From positions 16,302 through 80,301 of the forward strand of contig DASVLP010000062.1 in assembly GCA_036384795.1 (NCBI GenBank): a DNA stretch of 64,000 nt. The letters run 5' to 3'. Shown here piece after piece: positions 7,920-17,524 of this stretch. Within the stretch, counting starts at the first letter, position 1, and every line of letters begins with the position of its first letter. This stretch comes from Andeanibacterium sp036384795. GTDB lineage: Bacteria > Pseudomonadota > Alphaproteobacteria > Sphingomonadales > Sphingomonadaceae. The notes under the pieces are model-generated. The model saw nothing but the letters and a program-made list of their open reading frames with translations. It was not told where the DNA came from and did no database searches. The position numbers and the translations under genes were made by a program.

Positions 7920-9023
7920 TCAGGCCGCGCCGCTCGCGACGCTGACTTCCGGTTCGCGCAGCAGCACGACATTGTCGGCCTCGGCGAAAGTCGCCCCTGC
8001 CACCCGGCGATACAAATCGACGTAGTCAGCGGCCATGCGTTCGACGGTGAAGCGCCGCTCGAAGCAAGCGCGCACGCCGGCGCGCGGAAGCCGGTCCAAC
8101 CTGCGAACCGCGTCGACCGCCTCGTCGATGCTGTTGACGAGAAAGCCGGATTTGCCATCCTCGATGATCTCCGGCACCGATCCGCAGGAATAGGCGATCA
8201 CCGGGGTCGCGCAGGCCATCGCCTCGATCATCGTCAGGCCGAACGGCTCGGGCCAATCGATCGGAAACAACAGCCCACGCGCATTGCCGAGAAACCCGGT
8301 TTTCTGCGCGTCGTTGATCTCGCCGATGAATTCCACGCAATCGGGATGAGCCGCCACCAGCGGCGCAATCGCACGGTCCCAGTAACCGCGGTCCGCATTG
8401 TCGATTTTGGCCGCGATCTTGAGCTTCATGCCGGCGCGCACGGCGATTTCGATTGCGCGATCGGGGCGTTTCTCCGGCGAAATGCGGCCGAGGAACGCGA
8501 GGTAATCGCCTTGCGGCTGAAGCGTCGCCGGCAGCAGATCCGCTGGAAGGCCGTGGTAGATCGTGTCGAGCCAGTTGACCATCGGCAGGGGCCGCCGCTG
8601 GGCATCCGAGATCGAGACCGCCGGAAACTCGGGGAAAGCCTTATAGAACGGCACCAGGTCGGGCAGGTCGAGCCGGCCGTGGAGCGTGGTCAGCGCCGGC
8701 ACCCGAAGATTGCGCAGGAACGGCGCGTGCAGCAGGTCGATATGGAAATGAATCACGTCGAAGCTGTCTGCCAGCGCGCACACCCGGTCGAGCATCATCA
8801 CGTGATATCCAAGGGGGTCCTTGACTTGCGGATTGAGGCGCAACGCCTGGTCGGTGATCGCCACCAGCCGTCCGAGCACGTGTGAATCCCCGCTGGCGAA
8901 CACGGTCACATCGTGGCCCTGCCGGACCAGTTCGTCGCTCAGCCAGGAGACCACGCGCTCGGTGCCGCCATAGAGCTTGGGCGGCACGCTTTCGACCAGA
9001 GGGGCGACTTGGGCGATTCTCAT
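7920..9023 (-). CDS. Glycosyltransferase family 4
   Basis: 367 residues, GT-B fold. The N-terminal motif VESVPPKLYGGTERVVSWLS and the donor-side segment GRISPEKRPDRAIEIA plus PFGLTMIEAMACATPVIAY (the EX7E region) are typical of GT4 retaining transferases that use nucleotide sugars. There is no signal peptide or membrane helix, so it is cytoplasmic or peripheral. It is transcribed with the debranching-type enzyme, which suggests a glucan-related role. In similar clusters the pair accompanies trehalose or glycogen genes, but the acceptor here is unknown. Confidence 0.85.
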   Translation of the reverse strand: MRIAQVAPLVESVPPKLYGGTERVVSWLSDELVRQGHDVTVFASGDSHVLGRLVAITDQALRLNPQVKDPLGYHVMMLDRVCALADSFDVIHFHIDLLHAPFLRNLRVPALTTLHGRLDLPDLVPFYKAFPEFPAVSISDAQRRPLPMVNWLDTIYHGLPADLLPATLQPQGDYLAFLGRISPEKRPDRAIEIAVRAGMKLKIAAKIDNADRGYWDRAIAPLVAAHPDCVEFIGEINDAQKTGFLGNARGLLFPIDWPEPFGLTMIEAMACATPVIAYSCGSVPEIIEDGKSGFLVNSIDEAVDAVRRLDRLPRAGVRACFERRFTVERMAADYVDLYRRVAGATFAEADNVVLLREPEVSVASGAA

Positions 9024-9152
9024 GGGCGGGTTCCGTTCGGAAGGGTTTTCGTGTCGGGCTGGCGCAGCCGAGCGCCCTCCCGGAGCACCTTTCCAACGCG
9101 CGATTGCGGATTTGGTTGCGGCGCACCAATTGCGGAAAGCGATGTGAGCCGG

Positions 9153-10130
9153 TCAGGACAACCCACGGCGGCGCAGCTTGCGGGCCCGCCGACGGTCCCG
9201 CTTCTGGCCGAGCCGCACCAGGCCGAGCGCGACATGGCTGTCGGCGATCACCGCGCCGCGCTCCCCGATCGGCATATCGGGCCCGATGGTGGTGTCGACC
9301 AAAGTCTGCCGTTCGGTCTCGACGTTGAGCAAGGCGCCGAGCAGCAGCACGTAAGACGAAAGATAAAGCCACATCACGAACACCACGATCGCGGCCAGCG
9401 AACCGTAAGTCGAATTGTAGTTCGAGATATAGGCGACGTAGAGCGAGAACCCGCCCGAAATCAGCATCCACAGCACCAGCGCCAGCAGCGCCCCGGGCAG
9501 GATCCAGCGCCACTTCGCCGGTCGCCGATCGGGTCCGTAGCGCATGATCAGGGAGAAGCCGGCGCTGCCGAAAGTCACCACAATCGCCCATACGGCGATC
9601 TTGAGCAGCGCCTGGCTTGCCGGGCCGAGCCAGTCCGGCGCTTGCGTCTGCAGCCACGCGAAAACCCCCGCGGTGGTGATCCCGACCGCACCGGTGAGGA
9701 TCGCCAGCAGCGCGATCCATGCGGCGCGCAGCGTCAGCGCGAAGAACCCGCGGGTTTCCTCTTCCTCGTTGATCGCGTTCAGCGCGCCGATCATTCCGCC
9801 CACCGCGTACGTGCCGCCGTAGATTGCGAACAGGAACGCGACCACCAGCGCCAGGCCCGCGGTCTGCCCGTTGGTGGTGACCGCGTCGAGCAGTTGTCGG
9901 TCGATCACGCTCGCCACGTCCGGCGGCGCGAGCGCTTCGATGGAACGCATTTGCTTTTGGACCATTTCGACATCACCCCACAAACCGTACGCAATGACGG
10001 TTGCGGTGATCATCGGCGTCAGCGAAAGGAAGGCGAAGAACGCCACCCCCGCTGAGAGCAAGGAGAGCCTGTGAACGCTGGACATCGTCCAGGCGCGACC
10101 GAGTATCTGACGCCATGCCGCCACCGGCAT
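9153..10130 (-). CDS. YihY/BrkB family inner-membrane protein
   Basis: 325 residues from ATG 10130, with six membrane helices. Family segments are SLLSAGVAFFAFLSLTPM, YGGTYAVGGMIGALNAINEE, RYGPDRRPAKWRWILPGALL and YNSTYGSLAAIVVFVMWLYL. YihY/BrkB proteins are multi-pass proteins of uncertain role (virulence factor BrkB, RNase BN misannotation). ATG 10298 would add 56 residues that are Pro/Ser-rich with weak codon bias and would overlap the divergent tamA start, so the shorter start is preferred. Neither start has a strong ribosome binding site. The C terminus is Arg-rich. Confidence 0.8.
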   Translation of the reverse strand: MPVAAWRQILGRAWTMSSVHRLSLLSAGVAFFAFLSLTPMITATVIAYGLWGDVEMVQKQMRSIEALAPPDVASVIDRQLLDAVTTNGQTAGLALVVAFLFAIYGGTYAVGGMIGALNAINEEEETRGFFALTLRAAWIALLAILTGAVGITTAGVFAWLQTQAPDWLGPASQALLKIAVWAIVVTFGSAGFSLIMRYGPDRRPAKWRWILPGALLALVLWMLISGGFSLYVAYISNYNSTYGSLAAIVVFVMWLYLSSYVLLLGALLNVETERQTLVDTTIGPDMPIGERGAVIADSHVALGLVRLGQKRDRRRARKLRRRGLS

Positions 10131-10279
10131 GGCGACGGGCGAGTGCGCCGTAGCTCCGGGGGTGTCTATCGGTGACAGGGGGCTGTGGGGACCGGAACCG
10201 ACCGCAAAATTCGCTTCAGCTCCGCCCTCGCTTGGGACCGGACAGCTGTTTCCGTGGTTTGCGTTCTCCGGAGCGGGGG

Positions 10280-12664
10280 ATGGGTCTAGTTGAGTCATCT
10301 GGCTGGCAACCAACGCGCCGGGCGCGGCTTTGTGCCGTGGCCGCCGCATGGGCGATAGGCTTGGCCGCTGCCAGCGTACACCAGGCGGCATGGGCGCAGG
10401 AATCGCCCGCTGCCGCAACCCAAACCCCGCCCCCGGCGGCAGCCCCCGCGCCGATCGACACGTTCGATGCCGACATGAAAAGCCTGCCCCAGCCGCCGGC
10501 CGATGCAGCGCTGCCGCAAGTCGAGCCGGTGATTCCCGACGACCAGTTCAAGGATGCGGTGCCGGAGTTCACGCCGGCCGAGCAGAACGAGCTCAACACT
10601 CCGCTCGAATCGATCGAAGAGTTCGAGCGACGGCTGGATGCCAAGCCTGCCCCCGACACCGCAGCGGGCACGGGGAAGGCCAAGGGCGCCGCCACCGACC
10701 ATGACAAGATTGCGGCCTCGCCGCTCGGCGATCAGAACGCGGCCGAAGCCGTCCCCGATGCGCCGCTCGGCGATGCCGAACTGCTCCAGCCGCTGCCGCC
10801 GCTGCAGAGCTTCCAAGTCGAGCCGGTCGAGATCACTGGCGAGGACGCGGCCAAGCCGGCCGACAAGATCGGATACGCTTTCGAGATCGACGGGCTCGAC
10901 AAAGCCGACGCTGAGACCGATGCGGACCTGCGCGGCCTGTTCAACGATGTCTCCACCCTGAAAGACGGCGGCGGCGAAGCGGCGAACATCTCGCAGATCT
11001 ACGCCCGCGCCCAGCACGATGCGGAGCTGCTCAATCAGATCCTCGCTTCGGAAGGCTGGTACGAGCCGCGCATCGACACCCACGTGGGCGCGACGGCCGA
11101 CAACGCGCCGGACAAGCTTACGGCGGTCATCGATGTCGAGCCAGGGCAGCGTTTCACGTTCGGCTCGATCGACGTGAAGGCCGATCCGACCGTTCCGCCG
11201 AACCTCATCGCCGACAATTTCCCGCTCAAGGTCGGCGAGCCGATCGTCGCTACGCGGGTCCAGGGGGCCGAGGCGCGGGTGGCGCTGGTCCTGCCGCAGA
11301 ACGGCTACGCCTTCGCCCAGGTCGGCGACCGCGACATCGAGCTCGATCACGACACCGGCAAGGGCGACTACACGCTGCCGGTCGACGTCGGCCCGCGGGT
11401 GCGGATCCGCAACATCACCAGCGGCGGCGAGGAAGCATTCGACGCCAAGCACGTCGCGGTGATCGCGCGGTTCAAGCGCGACGAGCTCTACGACAGCCGC
11501 AAGCTCGACGATCTCAACAAGGCGCTGGTCGCCACCGGCCTGTTTGCCACCGTCTCCGCCAAGCCGCAGCGCACTGGCGTCGCGGTGGGCGACGGCACCG
11601 AATACACCGACATCTACGTCGAACAGCACAAAGGCCCGCCGCGTACGATCGCCGGAAGCGCCGGCTACGGCACCGGCGAGGGCATCAAGGTGCAGGCAAG
11701 CTGGACCCATCGTAACCTGTTCCCGCCGGAAGGCGCGCTGACGGTGCTCGGCACTCTCGGCACCCAGGATCAAAGCGTCGGCGTCACCTTCACCCGCTCG
11801 AACGCGGGCCGGCGCGACAAGACCTTCCAGCTTTCCGCGCAGGCCGCGCATACTGACTATGCGGCGGTCAACGGCTACACCGCGAGCCTGTCGACCCGCT
11901 GGAGCTACGATTCCACCCCTATTTGGCGGAAGACCTTGAGCTATGCCTATGGCGGCGAAGTGCTCGTCACCGCGGAGAACGACTACAATCCGGCGATCGC
12001 CGACCTGTCGCGGCGGACGTTCTACATCGCCGGACTCGACGGCGAGGCGACGCTCGACTTTACCGACGACTTGCTGAATGCCACCAAAGGCTTCCGCCTG
12101 AAGGCGCAAGTCGAGCCGGAAGCGTCGGTCGAGGACGGGTTCCATCCGTACGTGCGCATGCGGCTCGACGCATCGGGCTACGTGCCGTTCGGCTCGTTCG
12201 TGCTCGCCGGACGCGTGGCGGCCGGCTCGATCCAGGGCGTCGCGCGCGACGATCTCGCGCCTTCGCGGCGGTTCTATTCGGGCGGCGGCGGCTCGGTCCG
12301 CGGCTACGGGTATCAGGAGCTCGGGCCGCAAGTGGTGATCCCCAATCCCGACTACGATCCGACCGATCCCAAGGAAAAGGACCCGCCGACGATCCTCCAT
12401 CCGCTTGGCGGACGCAGCTTCAACGAGGCGTCGATCGAGGCGCGCTATCGCTTCGGCACCTGGGGCGCGGTCGCGTTCGTCGACGCGGGGCAAGCTTACG
12501 AATCGAGTTTCCCCAAGCTGTCCGACTTGCGCTTCGGCGCGGGCGTCGGCGTGCGTTATTACACCAACTTCGGGCCGCTCCGGGTCGATCTCGCGACCCC
12601 GCTCGATCGCCGCGAAGGTGAGAGCTGGCTCGCGGTCTACGTCTCGATCGGGCAGGCGTTCTGA
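10280..12664 (+). CDS. tamA: TamA-like outer-membrane protein (BamA superfamily)
   Basis: 794 residues. The signal peptide ends near AAWAQESP. An unusually long Ala/Pro/Glu-rich linker of about 150 residues precedes POTRA domains (IGYAFEIDGLDK..., RFTFGSIDVKADPTVPPNLI, RVRIRNITSGGEEAFDAK). The C-terminal Omp85 barrel has FYSGGGGSVRGYGYQELGP (the VRGY lid-lock motif) and a terminal Phe. TamA works with TamB to move autotransporters or lipids across the envelope. ATG 10280 has GAGCGGGGG just before it. The stop overlaps the tamB start (TGATG), the classical tamAB arrangement. The long linker replaces sequence that in E. coli is part of POTRA1. Confidence 0.9.
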   Translation: MGLVESSGWQPTRRARLCAVAAAWAIGLAAASVHQAAWAQESPAAATQTPPPAAAPAPIDTFDADMKSLPQPPADAALPQVEPVIPDDQFKDAVPEFTPAEQNELNTPLESIEEFERRLDAKPAPDTAAGTGKAKGAATDHDKIAASPLGDQNAAEAVPDAPLGDAELLQPLPPLQSFQVEPVEITGEDAAKPADKIGYAFEIDGLDKADAETDADLRGLFNDVSTLKDGGGEAANISQIYARAQHDAELLNQILASEGWYEPRIDTHVGATADNAPDKLTAVIDVEPGQRFTFGSIDVKADPTVPPNLIADNFPLKVGEPIVATRVQGAEARVALVLPQNGYAFAQVGDRDIELDHDTGKGDYTLPVDVGPRVRIRNITSGGEEAFDAKHVAVIARFKRDELYDSRKLDDLNKALVATGLFATVSAKPQRTGVAVGDGTEYTDIYVEQHKGPPRTIAGSAGYGTGEGIKVQASWTHRNLFPPEGALTVLGTLGTQDQSVGVTFTRSNAGRRDKTFQLSAQAAHTDYAAVNGYTASLSTRWSYDSTPIWRKTLSYAYGGEVLVTAENDYNPAIADLSRRTFYIAGLDGEATLDFTDDLLNATKGFRLKAQVEPEASVEDGFHPYVRMRLDASGYVPFGSFVLAGRVAAGSIQGVARDDLAPSRRFYSGGGGSVRGYGYQELGPQVVIPNPDYDPTDPKEKDPPTILHPLGGRSFNEASIEARYRFGTWGAVAFVDAGQAYESSFPKLSDLRFGAGVGVRYYTNFGPLRVDLATPLDRREGESWLAVYVSIGQAF

Positions 12665-15600
12665 TGGCGGAAGAGCCCGAAGTTGCCGAGGAGCCGGCAG
12701 TCGAGACGCCCCACCGGCATCACCCGGTGCGCACGATCCTCAAATGGGTCGCCATCGCGCTGGGCGTGGTCGTGCTGTTGGTCGCCTGCTTGTTCGGTTT
12801 CCTGCAGACCGACAGCGGACGGCGGTTCGTCGCGCACCAGATCGAGGCGCTCGAATTCAAGAACGGGATGAAGATCGGCATCGGGCGGCTGAACGGCAAT
12901 CTGTTCGGCAGTCTCACGGTCGACCGCCTGACCGTGTCCGATCCGCAAGGCGAATTTCTCGCGATCCCCCACGCCAAGCTCGACTGGCGGCCGATCGCGT
13001 ACTTGTTCGGCCATGTCGACGTGCGCTCGCTGACCGCGCAGACGGTAACGCTCGAGCGGGTGCCGCACCTCAAGCCGAGCGAGCAGAAAGGGCCGCTGCT
13101 GCCCGACATCGACATCGACGTCGGCAAACTCCAGGTGGATCGCTTCGTCGCGCTGCCCGCGGTCACCGGCAAACGCCGGGTGCTGAGCTTCGGCGGGACC
13201 GCGCATATCGCCGACGGGCGCGCGATCGCTAACCTCAAGGCGGAGACCATCGCGGTCGAGGGCGAAGCCCCCGGCGGCGACCGGCTGGTCGCCGCGATCG
13301 ACGCCGAGCCCGACAAGAACCGGCTGGCGATGGACCTCGCGCTCGACGCCCCGGCGGACGGGGTGATCGCGGCGATGGCCGGGATGAAGAAGCCCATCGT
13401 TGCGCGCCTGGCAGGCAAGGGCGACTGGAACCATTGGGACGGCCATTTCACCGGCAGCCTCGGGGGCGATCAGCTTGCCGACATCGCGATCACCGGGCGC
13501 AACGGGCACTTCAACGTGAAGGGCGACACCCGCGTCGCTCAGTTGGTGCCCGGGCAGGTCTCCCGCCTGCTGGGCCCGGTGACCGCGATCGACCTGTCCG
13601 CCGATTTCGTCCACCGCCGCGCGGCGCTCGACGGCACGATCACCAGCGACACGCTCAACCTCGCGGCCAAAGGCACGGTCGATCTGGGCGAGAACCGGTT
13701 CGACGATCTCGACGTGTCGGTGGCGCTGCTGAAGCCCGCCGAGCTCACCAAAAACCTCATCGGCAATGGGCTGACGGCGCACCTCACGCTCAACGGGGCG
13801 TTCAAGACGCCGACCGTCGATTACGACATCGCTGCGGCCCAAGTGAAGGTGAACGACATCGTCCTCGACCGCCTGCGGGCGCGCGGCAGCGTGACGATGT
13901 CGGAACGGGGCTACCGCACGCCGCTCCACGCCAGCGTCGCCCGGATAACCGGGCTGGATTCGGTCGCCGGCGGCACGCTCGAGGACGTGCGGCTCGACGG
14001 CAACGTGGCGATGCAGGGCAGCCGCATCCTGTCGGATGACTTGCGCCTGCGCTCCAGCCGGATCGACGCGAAGCTGACGGTGATCGCGGACTTGTCCAAA
14101 GGCTTTTACGCGGGGGCGATCAACGGACGGATCAACAACTACCGCATCGCCAGCGTCGGCATCTTCAACATCGAGAGCAAGCTCGATCTCAAGACCGGGC
14201 GCAACGGCGGCTACGCGATCGAGGGCAGGGTGCGCGCCCGCTCGACGAAGATCACCAACGCGAGCGTTGCGTCGTTCCTCGGGGGCCAGGCGGTCGCGGC
14301 GGCGAACGTGCGTTACGGCACCGACGGCGTGGTGCGGGTCAGCAACGTCCAGCTCGAATCCCCGCTGATTCACATCACCGGCGGCAGCGGCAGTTACGAG
14401 CCGGGCGGCAAGATCGCGCTGAAGCTCGCCGCCGAGACCCAGCAATATGGCCCCGTCACATTGGCGCTCAATGGCACGCTCAACAGCCCGCACGCGGTGG
14501 TCACCGCTGCGCATCCTGGCTTCGGCATCGGCCTTGCCGACCTTACGGCCGAAGTGACCGGGAGGAACGGGACCTACAATCTCAAGGCCAAGGCCAGCAC
14601 CGACTACGGCCCGCTGGTTGCCGATGTTACGCTCGATCTGGCGCATGCGAAGTCGCTCAAGATCAATTCCGCCAACCTCGGCGGGATCGACTTCACCGGC
14701 TCGCTCACGCAGACCGCGCAAGGCCCGTTCGCCGGCGAGCTGCAGGCCCACGGCAAAGGACTGGGCGGGGTGGTGCGCCTTGCCGCCGCCGGCAAGTACC
14801 AGCAGGTCGACTTCAACTTGCGTGCGAACGACGCCCGGCTCGACGGCCCGCAAGCGGTCTATATCGGCTCGGCGATCATCGACGGGCGCGCGGTGCTTTA
14901 CGAGCGTCCCCAAATCCAGCTCGATGCGCAGCTCGGCAACTTCGCTTACGGCCAGTACAACTTCACCGTCGCGCGCGCGCAAGTCGACTACAAGGACGGC
15001 GCCGGGGCGGCGAAGTTCGTCGCCGAGGGTTCGAACGCGTTCCCGCTGCGGCTTGCCGGCAATGTCGAGTTCAAGCCCGACTTGTGGAGCGCGATGCTTA
15101 CCGGGCGCATTCGCGGGATCGAGATCGCCACGAAAGGCCCCGCGCGCATCGTCCCGCGGGCCGACGGCTACGAGCTGCTGCCGAGCACGTTCACGATCGG
15201 CAAGGGGACCGCGCGGCTCGCCGGCAAGTACGGCAACGGCCTGACGATCCAGAGCCGGATCGAGGGCATCGACCTTTCGCTGGTCAACAGCTTCATCCCG
15301 GCGCTGGGCGTCGGGGGTACGCTCGACGGCAGCCTCGATTTCGCCCAGGCGAATTCCAGCGCCTTCCCCAGCGCCGACGCGCGCATCCGGATCAACGGCT
15401 TCACGCGCACCACCGCCGCCACCGTCAGCATGCCGGTCGACCTCAACTTCGCCGGCAAGCTGGTGCCCGATGGCGGCACCGGCAGCGCCGTGTTCCGCCG
15501 CGGCAACACCGTGATCGGCCGCCTCCAGGCGTCGTTGCGGCCGCTCGGGCCGGGCGCGGGCAGCTGGGTCACCCGGCTGATGGACGCGCCGTTCTCCGGC

Positions 15601-16896
15601 GGCTTGCGTTACAACGGCCCGGCCGACACGCTGTTCTCGCTCGGCGGCCTCGCCGACCAGCGCCTGTCGGGGCCGATCGGGGTTGCCGCCGATTTCTCGG
15701 GCCATGTGCGCCAGCCGCAGCTCACCGGCGTGGTGAAGGCGAACAACCTCACCTACCAGAACCTCACCTATGGCACGACGCTGACCAATCTTGCGATCGA
15801 CGGCCGCTTCACCGGCGACCGGATCGACATCGCGAGCCTGACGGCCAAGGCGGGCGACGGCACGCTGAGCGGCAGCGGCTATGTCAGCCTTGCAGCCGAC
15901 CGCGGGTTCCCGATGGACGTGAAGCTCGACCTCAACAATGCGCAGCTGGCCAAGAGCGACGACTTGTCGGCCGCCGCCACCGGCAACCTGCACCTGACCA
16001 AGGCCGCCGGGCAGCCGCCGCTGCTGTCAGGCCAGATCACGCTGCCGAACACCCGCTACAAGTTCGTGCGCGGCGGCGCGGAGAAGATCCCGCAGCTCAC
16101 CGGCGTGCATTTCAAGCCGCGCAAGGGCCCCGCGCAGATCACCGGCAACGAACAGCCGGCGAAAGTCCCCAACGCGTTCAGCAAAGTGCAGCTCAACATC
16201 AAGGTCACCGCGCCGGAGCGGTTCTACGTCTCTGGCATGGGTCTCGAATCCGAATGGAGCGCGGACCTCACGGTCGGCGGAACGAGCGCCCAGCCGCGGC
16301 TCACCGGCAATCTCGAGGTGGTGCGCGGCACGTTGGGGTTCGCCGGCCATTCGTTCAAGATCGACCATGGGCGGATCGATTTCGTCGGCGACAATCCGAT
16401 CGATCCGCAGATTTCGTTCCAGGCTTCCGAAGATATCGACGCAACGACCGTCCAGATCAACGTCAGCGGCCGCTCGAGCGATCCGCAGATCGCGTTTACC
16501 AGTACCCCGGGCCTGCCGCAGGAAGAGATCGTCTCGCGCATCCTGTTCGGTCGCTCGGCGGCGAACCTGTCGTCGATCCAGGCGCTCCAGCTCGCCGCGT
16601 CGCTCAATTCGCTGCGCGGTGGCGGGGGCGGGTTCAACCCGCTCGATAAGCTGCGCTCGGCGACCGGGCTCGACCGGCTGCGCGTGCTCGGCGCCGACGA
16701 GACGCAAGGGCGCGGCACCGCAATCGCCGCGGGCAAGTACATCACCGACAACATCTATATCGAGGTGATCACCGACGCGCGCGGGTTCACCGCCACCCAG
16801 CTGGAGATCAGCCTGACCAAGGCACTGTCGATCCTCAGCCAGGCGGGCGGTTCGGGCGCGACCAACTTCAGCATCCGCTACGAGAAGAACTACTGA
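12664..16896 (+). CDS. tamB: TamB-like translocation and assembly protein
   Basis: 1410 residues. An N-terminal acidic, His-rich tail is followed by one membrane helix (WVAIALGVVVLLVACLFGFL, about 28-47). A very long periplasmic beta-rich region of repeated amphipathic strands follows, and the C-terminal DUF490/TamB domain holds QEEIVSRILFGRSAANLSSI and the end TNFSIRYEKNY. TamB bridges the inner membrane and TamA and is now mainly linked to phospholipid transfer and autotransporter insertion. It overlaps tamA by 1 nt and the lipoprotein gene by 1 nt. The family is highly divergent, so the name rests on the C-terminal domain and context. Confidence 0.9.
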   Translation: MAEEPEVAEEPAVETPHRHHPVRTILKWVAIALGVVVLLVACLFGFLQTDSGRRFVAHQIEALEFKNGMKIGIGRLNGNLFGSLTVDRLTVSDPQGEFLAIPHAKLDWRPIAYLFGHVDVRSLTAQTVTLERVPHLKPSEQKGPLLPDIDIDVGKLQVDRFVALPAVTGKRRVLSFGGTAHIADGRAIANLKAETIAVEGEAPGGDRLVAAIDAEPDKNRLAMDLALDAPADGVIAAMAGMKKPIVARLAGKGDWNHWDGHFTGSLGGDQLADIAITGRNGHFNVKGDTRVAQLVPGQVSRLLGPVTAIDLSADFVHRRAALDGTITSDTLNLAAKGTVDLGENRFDDLDVSVALLKPAELTKNLIGNGLTAHLTLNGAFKTPTVDYDIAAAQVKVNDIVLDRLRARGSVTMSERGYRTPLHASVARITGLDSVAGGTLEDVRLDGNVAMQGSRILSDDLRLRSSRIDAKLTVIADLSKGFYAGAINGRINNYRIASVGIFNIESKLDLKTGRNGGYAIEGRVRARSTKITNASVASFLGGQAVAAANVRYGTDGVVRVSNVQLESPLIHITGGSGSYEPGGKIALKLAAETQQYGPVTLALNGTLNSPHAVVTAAHPGFGIGLADLTAEVTGRNGTYNLKAKASTDYGPLVADVTLDLAHAKSLKINSANLGGIDFTGSLTQTAQGPFAGELQAHGKGLGGVVRLAAAGKYQQVDFNLRANDARLDGPQAVYIGSAIIDGRAVLYERPQIQLDAQLGNFAYGQYNFTVARAQVDYKDGAGAAKFVAEGSNAFPLRLAGNVEFKPDLWSAMLTGRIRGIEIATKGPARIVPRADGYELLPSTFTIGKGTARLAGKYGNGLTIQSRIEGIDLSLVNSFIPALGVGGTLDGSLDFAQANSSAFPSADARIRINGFTRTTAATVSMPVDLNFAGKLVPDGGTGSAVFRRGNTVIGRLQASLRPLGPGAGSWVTRLMDAPFSGGLRYNGPADTLFSLGGLADQRLSGPIGVAADFSGHVRQPQLTGVVKANNLTYQNLTYGTTLTNLAIDGRFTGDRIDIASLTAKAGDGTLSGSGYVSLAADRGFPMDVKLDLNNAQLAKSDDLSAAATGNLHLTKAAGQPPLLSGQITLPNTRYKFVRGGAEKIPQLTGVHFKPRKGPAQITGNEQPAKVPNAFSKVQLNIKVTAPERFYVSGMGLESEWSADLTVGGTSAQPRLTGNLEVVRGTLGFAGHSFKIDHGRIDFVGDNPIDPQISFQASEDIDATTVQINVSGRSSDPQIAFTSTPGLPQEEIVSRILFGRSAANLSSIQALQLAASLNSLRGGGGGFNPLDKLRSATGLDRLRVLGADETQGRGTAIAAGKYITDNIYIEVITDARGFTATQLEISLTKALSILSQAGGSGATNFSIRYEKNY

Positions 16897-17102
16897 TGCG
16901 TCGCGCGGCGATCCTGACGCTGCTGCTGCTTGCCGCGTGCAAGCCCAGCTTCGACGATCGCTACGACAAAGCGGACAAGGACATCCGCGCGCAGGCGTCG
17001 GGCGTCGACAGCGAGCTCGCGAAACAGCAGCGGCCGACGCCGTCGCCCACCGCCGAACCCGCGGCAGCATCTTCCGATACCGGGGATCCGCCGGCCGAGT
17101 AG
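16896..17102 (+). CDS. Small lipoprotein
   Basis: 68 residues. The signal peptide with lipobox LLAAC puts the lipidated Cys at residue 15 and is followed by a short charged region and a Pro/Ala/Ser-rich tail. The start ATG overlaps the tamB stop (TGATG), so it is translated from the tamAB mRNA. No domain was recognised. The position suggests an accessory of the TamAB envelope system, but this is inference from linkage only. Confidence 0.7.
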   Translation: MRRAAILTLLLLAACKPSFDDRYDKADKDIRAQASGVDSELAKQQRPTPSPTAEPAAASSDTGDPPAE

Positions 17103-17146
17103 CCCGACCGCAAGTGGCCGGGATGCGACGAACCGACCGGCCTGAT

Positions 17147-17172
17147 GGAACACGCGCCCAGCGGCGTCCGTT
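17147..17172 (+). promoter_or_regulatory. EcfG-type general stress promoter
   Basis: GGAAC at 17147-17151 and CGTT at 17169-17172 are separated by exactly 17 nt, an exact match to the alphaproteobacterial EcfG consensus. It points to the DUF3008-SDR pair. The predicted transcript start is about 160 nt ahead of the DUF3008 gene, leaving a long leader that includes the 17246-17317 hairpin. Confidence 0.65.
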
Positions 17173-17245
17173 GGGGCTGCATGGGCTGGCTTGTCTCTTT
17201 TCGACACTGGCAAGAACGGATGACACCCTCTCGGCCGGCCCAAAC

Positions 17246-17317
17246 GCAGCATCGCGCCGGCACCTCCCGGACGACCCCAACCCCACTCCACGGTCCGGAT
17301 TTCCGGCGCGATGCTGC
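17246..17317. other. Long perfect hairpin in the DUF3008 leader
   Basis: The 15-nt arms GCAGCATCGCGCCGG (17246-17260) and CCGGCGCGATGCTGC (17303-17317) are exact reverse complements, with a 42-nt loop that itself holds CGGAC and GTCCG. The element ends 21 nt before the DUF3008 ATG and has no T-run, so it is not a standard terminator. It could control translation or mRNA stability. Confidence 0.6.
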
Positions 17318-17338
17318 CCCTGTTGTTGGAGAACGGTG

Positions 17339-17524
17339 ATGCCTGCCAAATCCAAGGCGCAGCAGAAAGCTGCCGGCGCCGCGCTTTCCGCCAAGCGCGG
17401 CGACACGAAAGTCAGCGAGCTCAAAGGCGCTTCGAAATCGATGTACAAGTCGATGAGCGAAAAGCAGCTCGACGAGTTCGCCAGCACCAAGCGCAAGGGG
17501 AAGCCCGAACATGTCGACGACTGA
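17339..17524 (+). CDS. DUF3008 family small protein
   Basis: 61 residues, basic, starting MPAKSKAQQKAAGAALSAKR and ending ASTKRKGKPEHVDD, the hallmark of the DUF3008 family of small proteins, which is common in alphaproteobacteria. There is no signal peptide or membrane helix. GGAGAACG precedes ATG 17339. The 3' end overlaps the SDR start by 14 nt. An EcfG-type promoter upstream fits the usual grouping of this family with stress genes. The molecular function is unknown. Confidence 0.85.
   Translation: MPAKSKAQQKAAGAALSAKRGDTKVSELKGASKSMYKSMSEKQLDEFASTKRKGKPEHVDD

Noticed and set aside
10131..10298. Longer N terminus for the YihY/BrkB protein
   Set aside because: Weak codon bias, low-complexity translation and overlap with the divergent tamA start.
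12637..15993. A 1118-codon open frame on the minus strand opposite tamB
   Set aside because: High-GC antisense shadow; composition is Arg/Asp/Val-rich without domains, while the plus-strand frame encodes a clear TamB.
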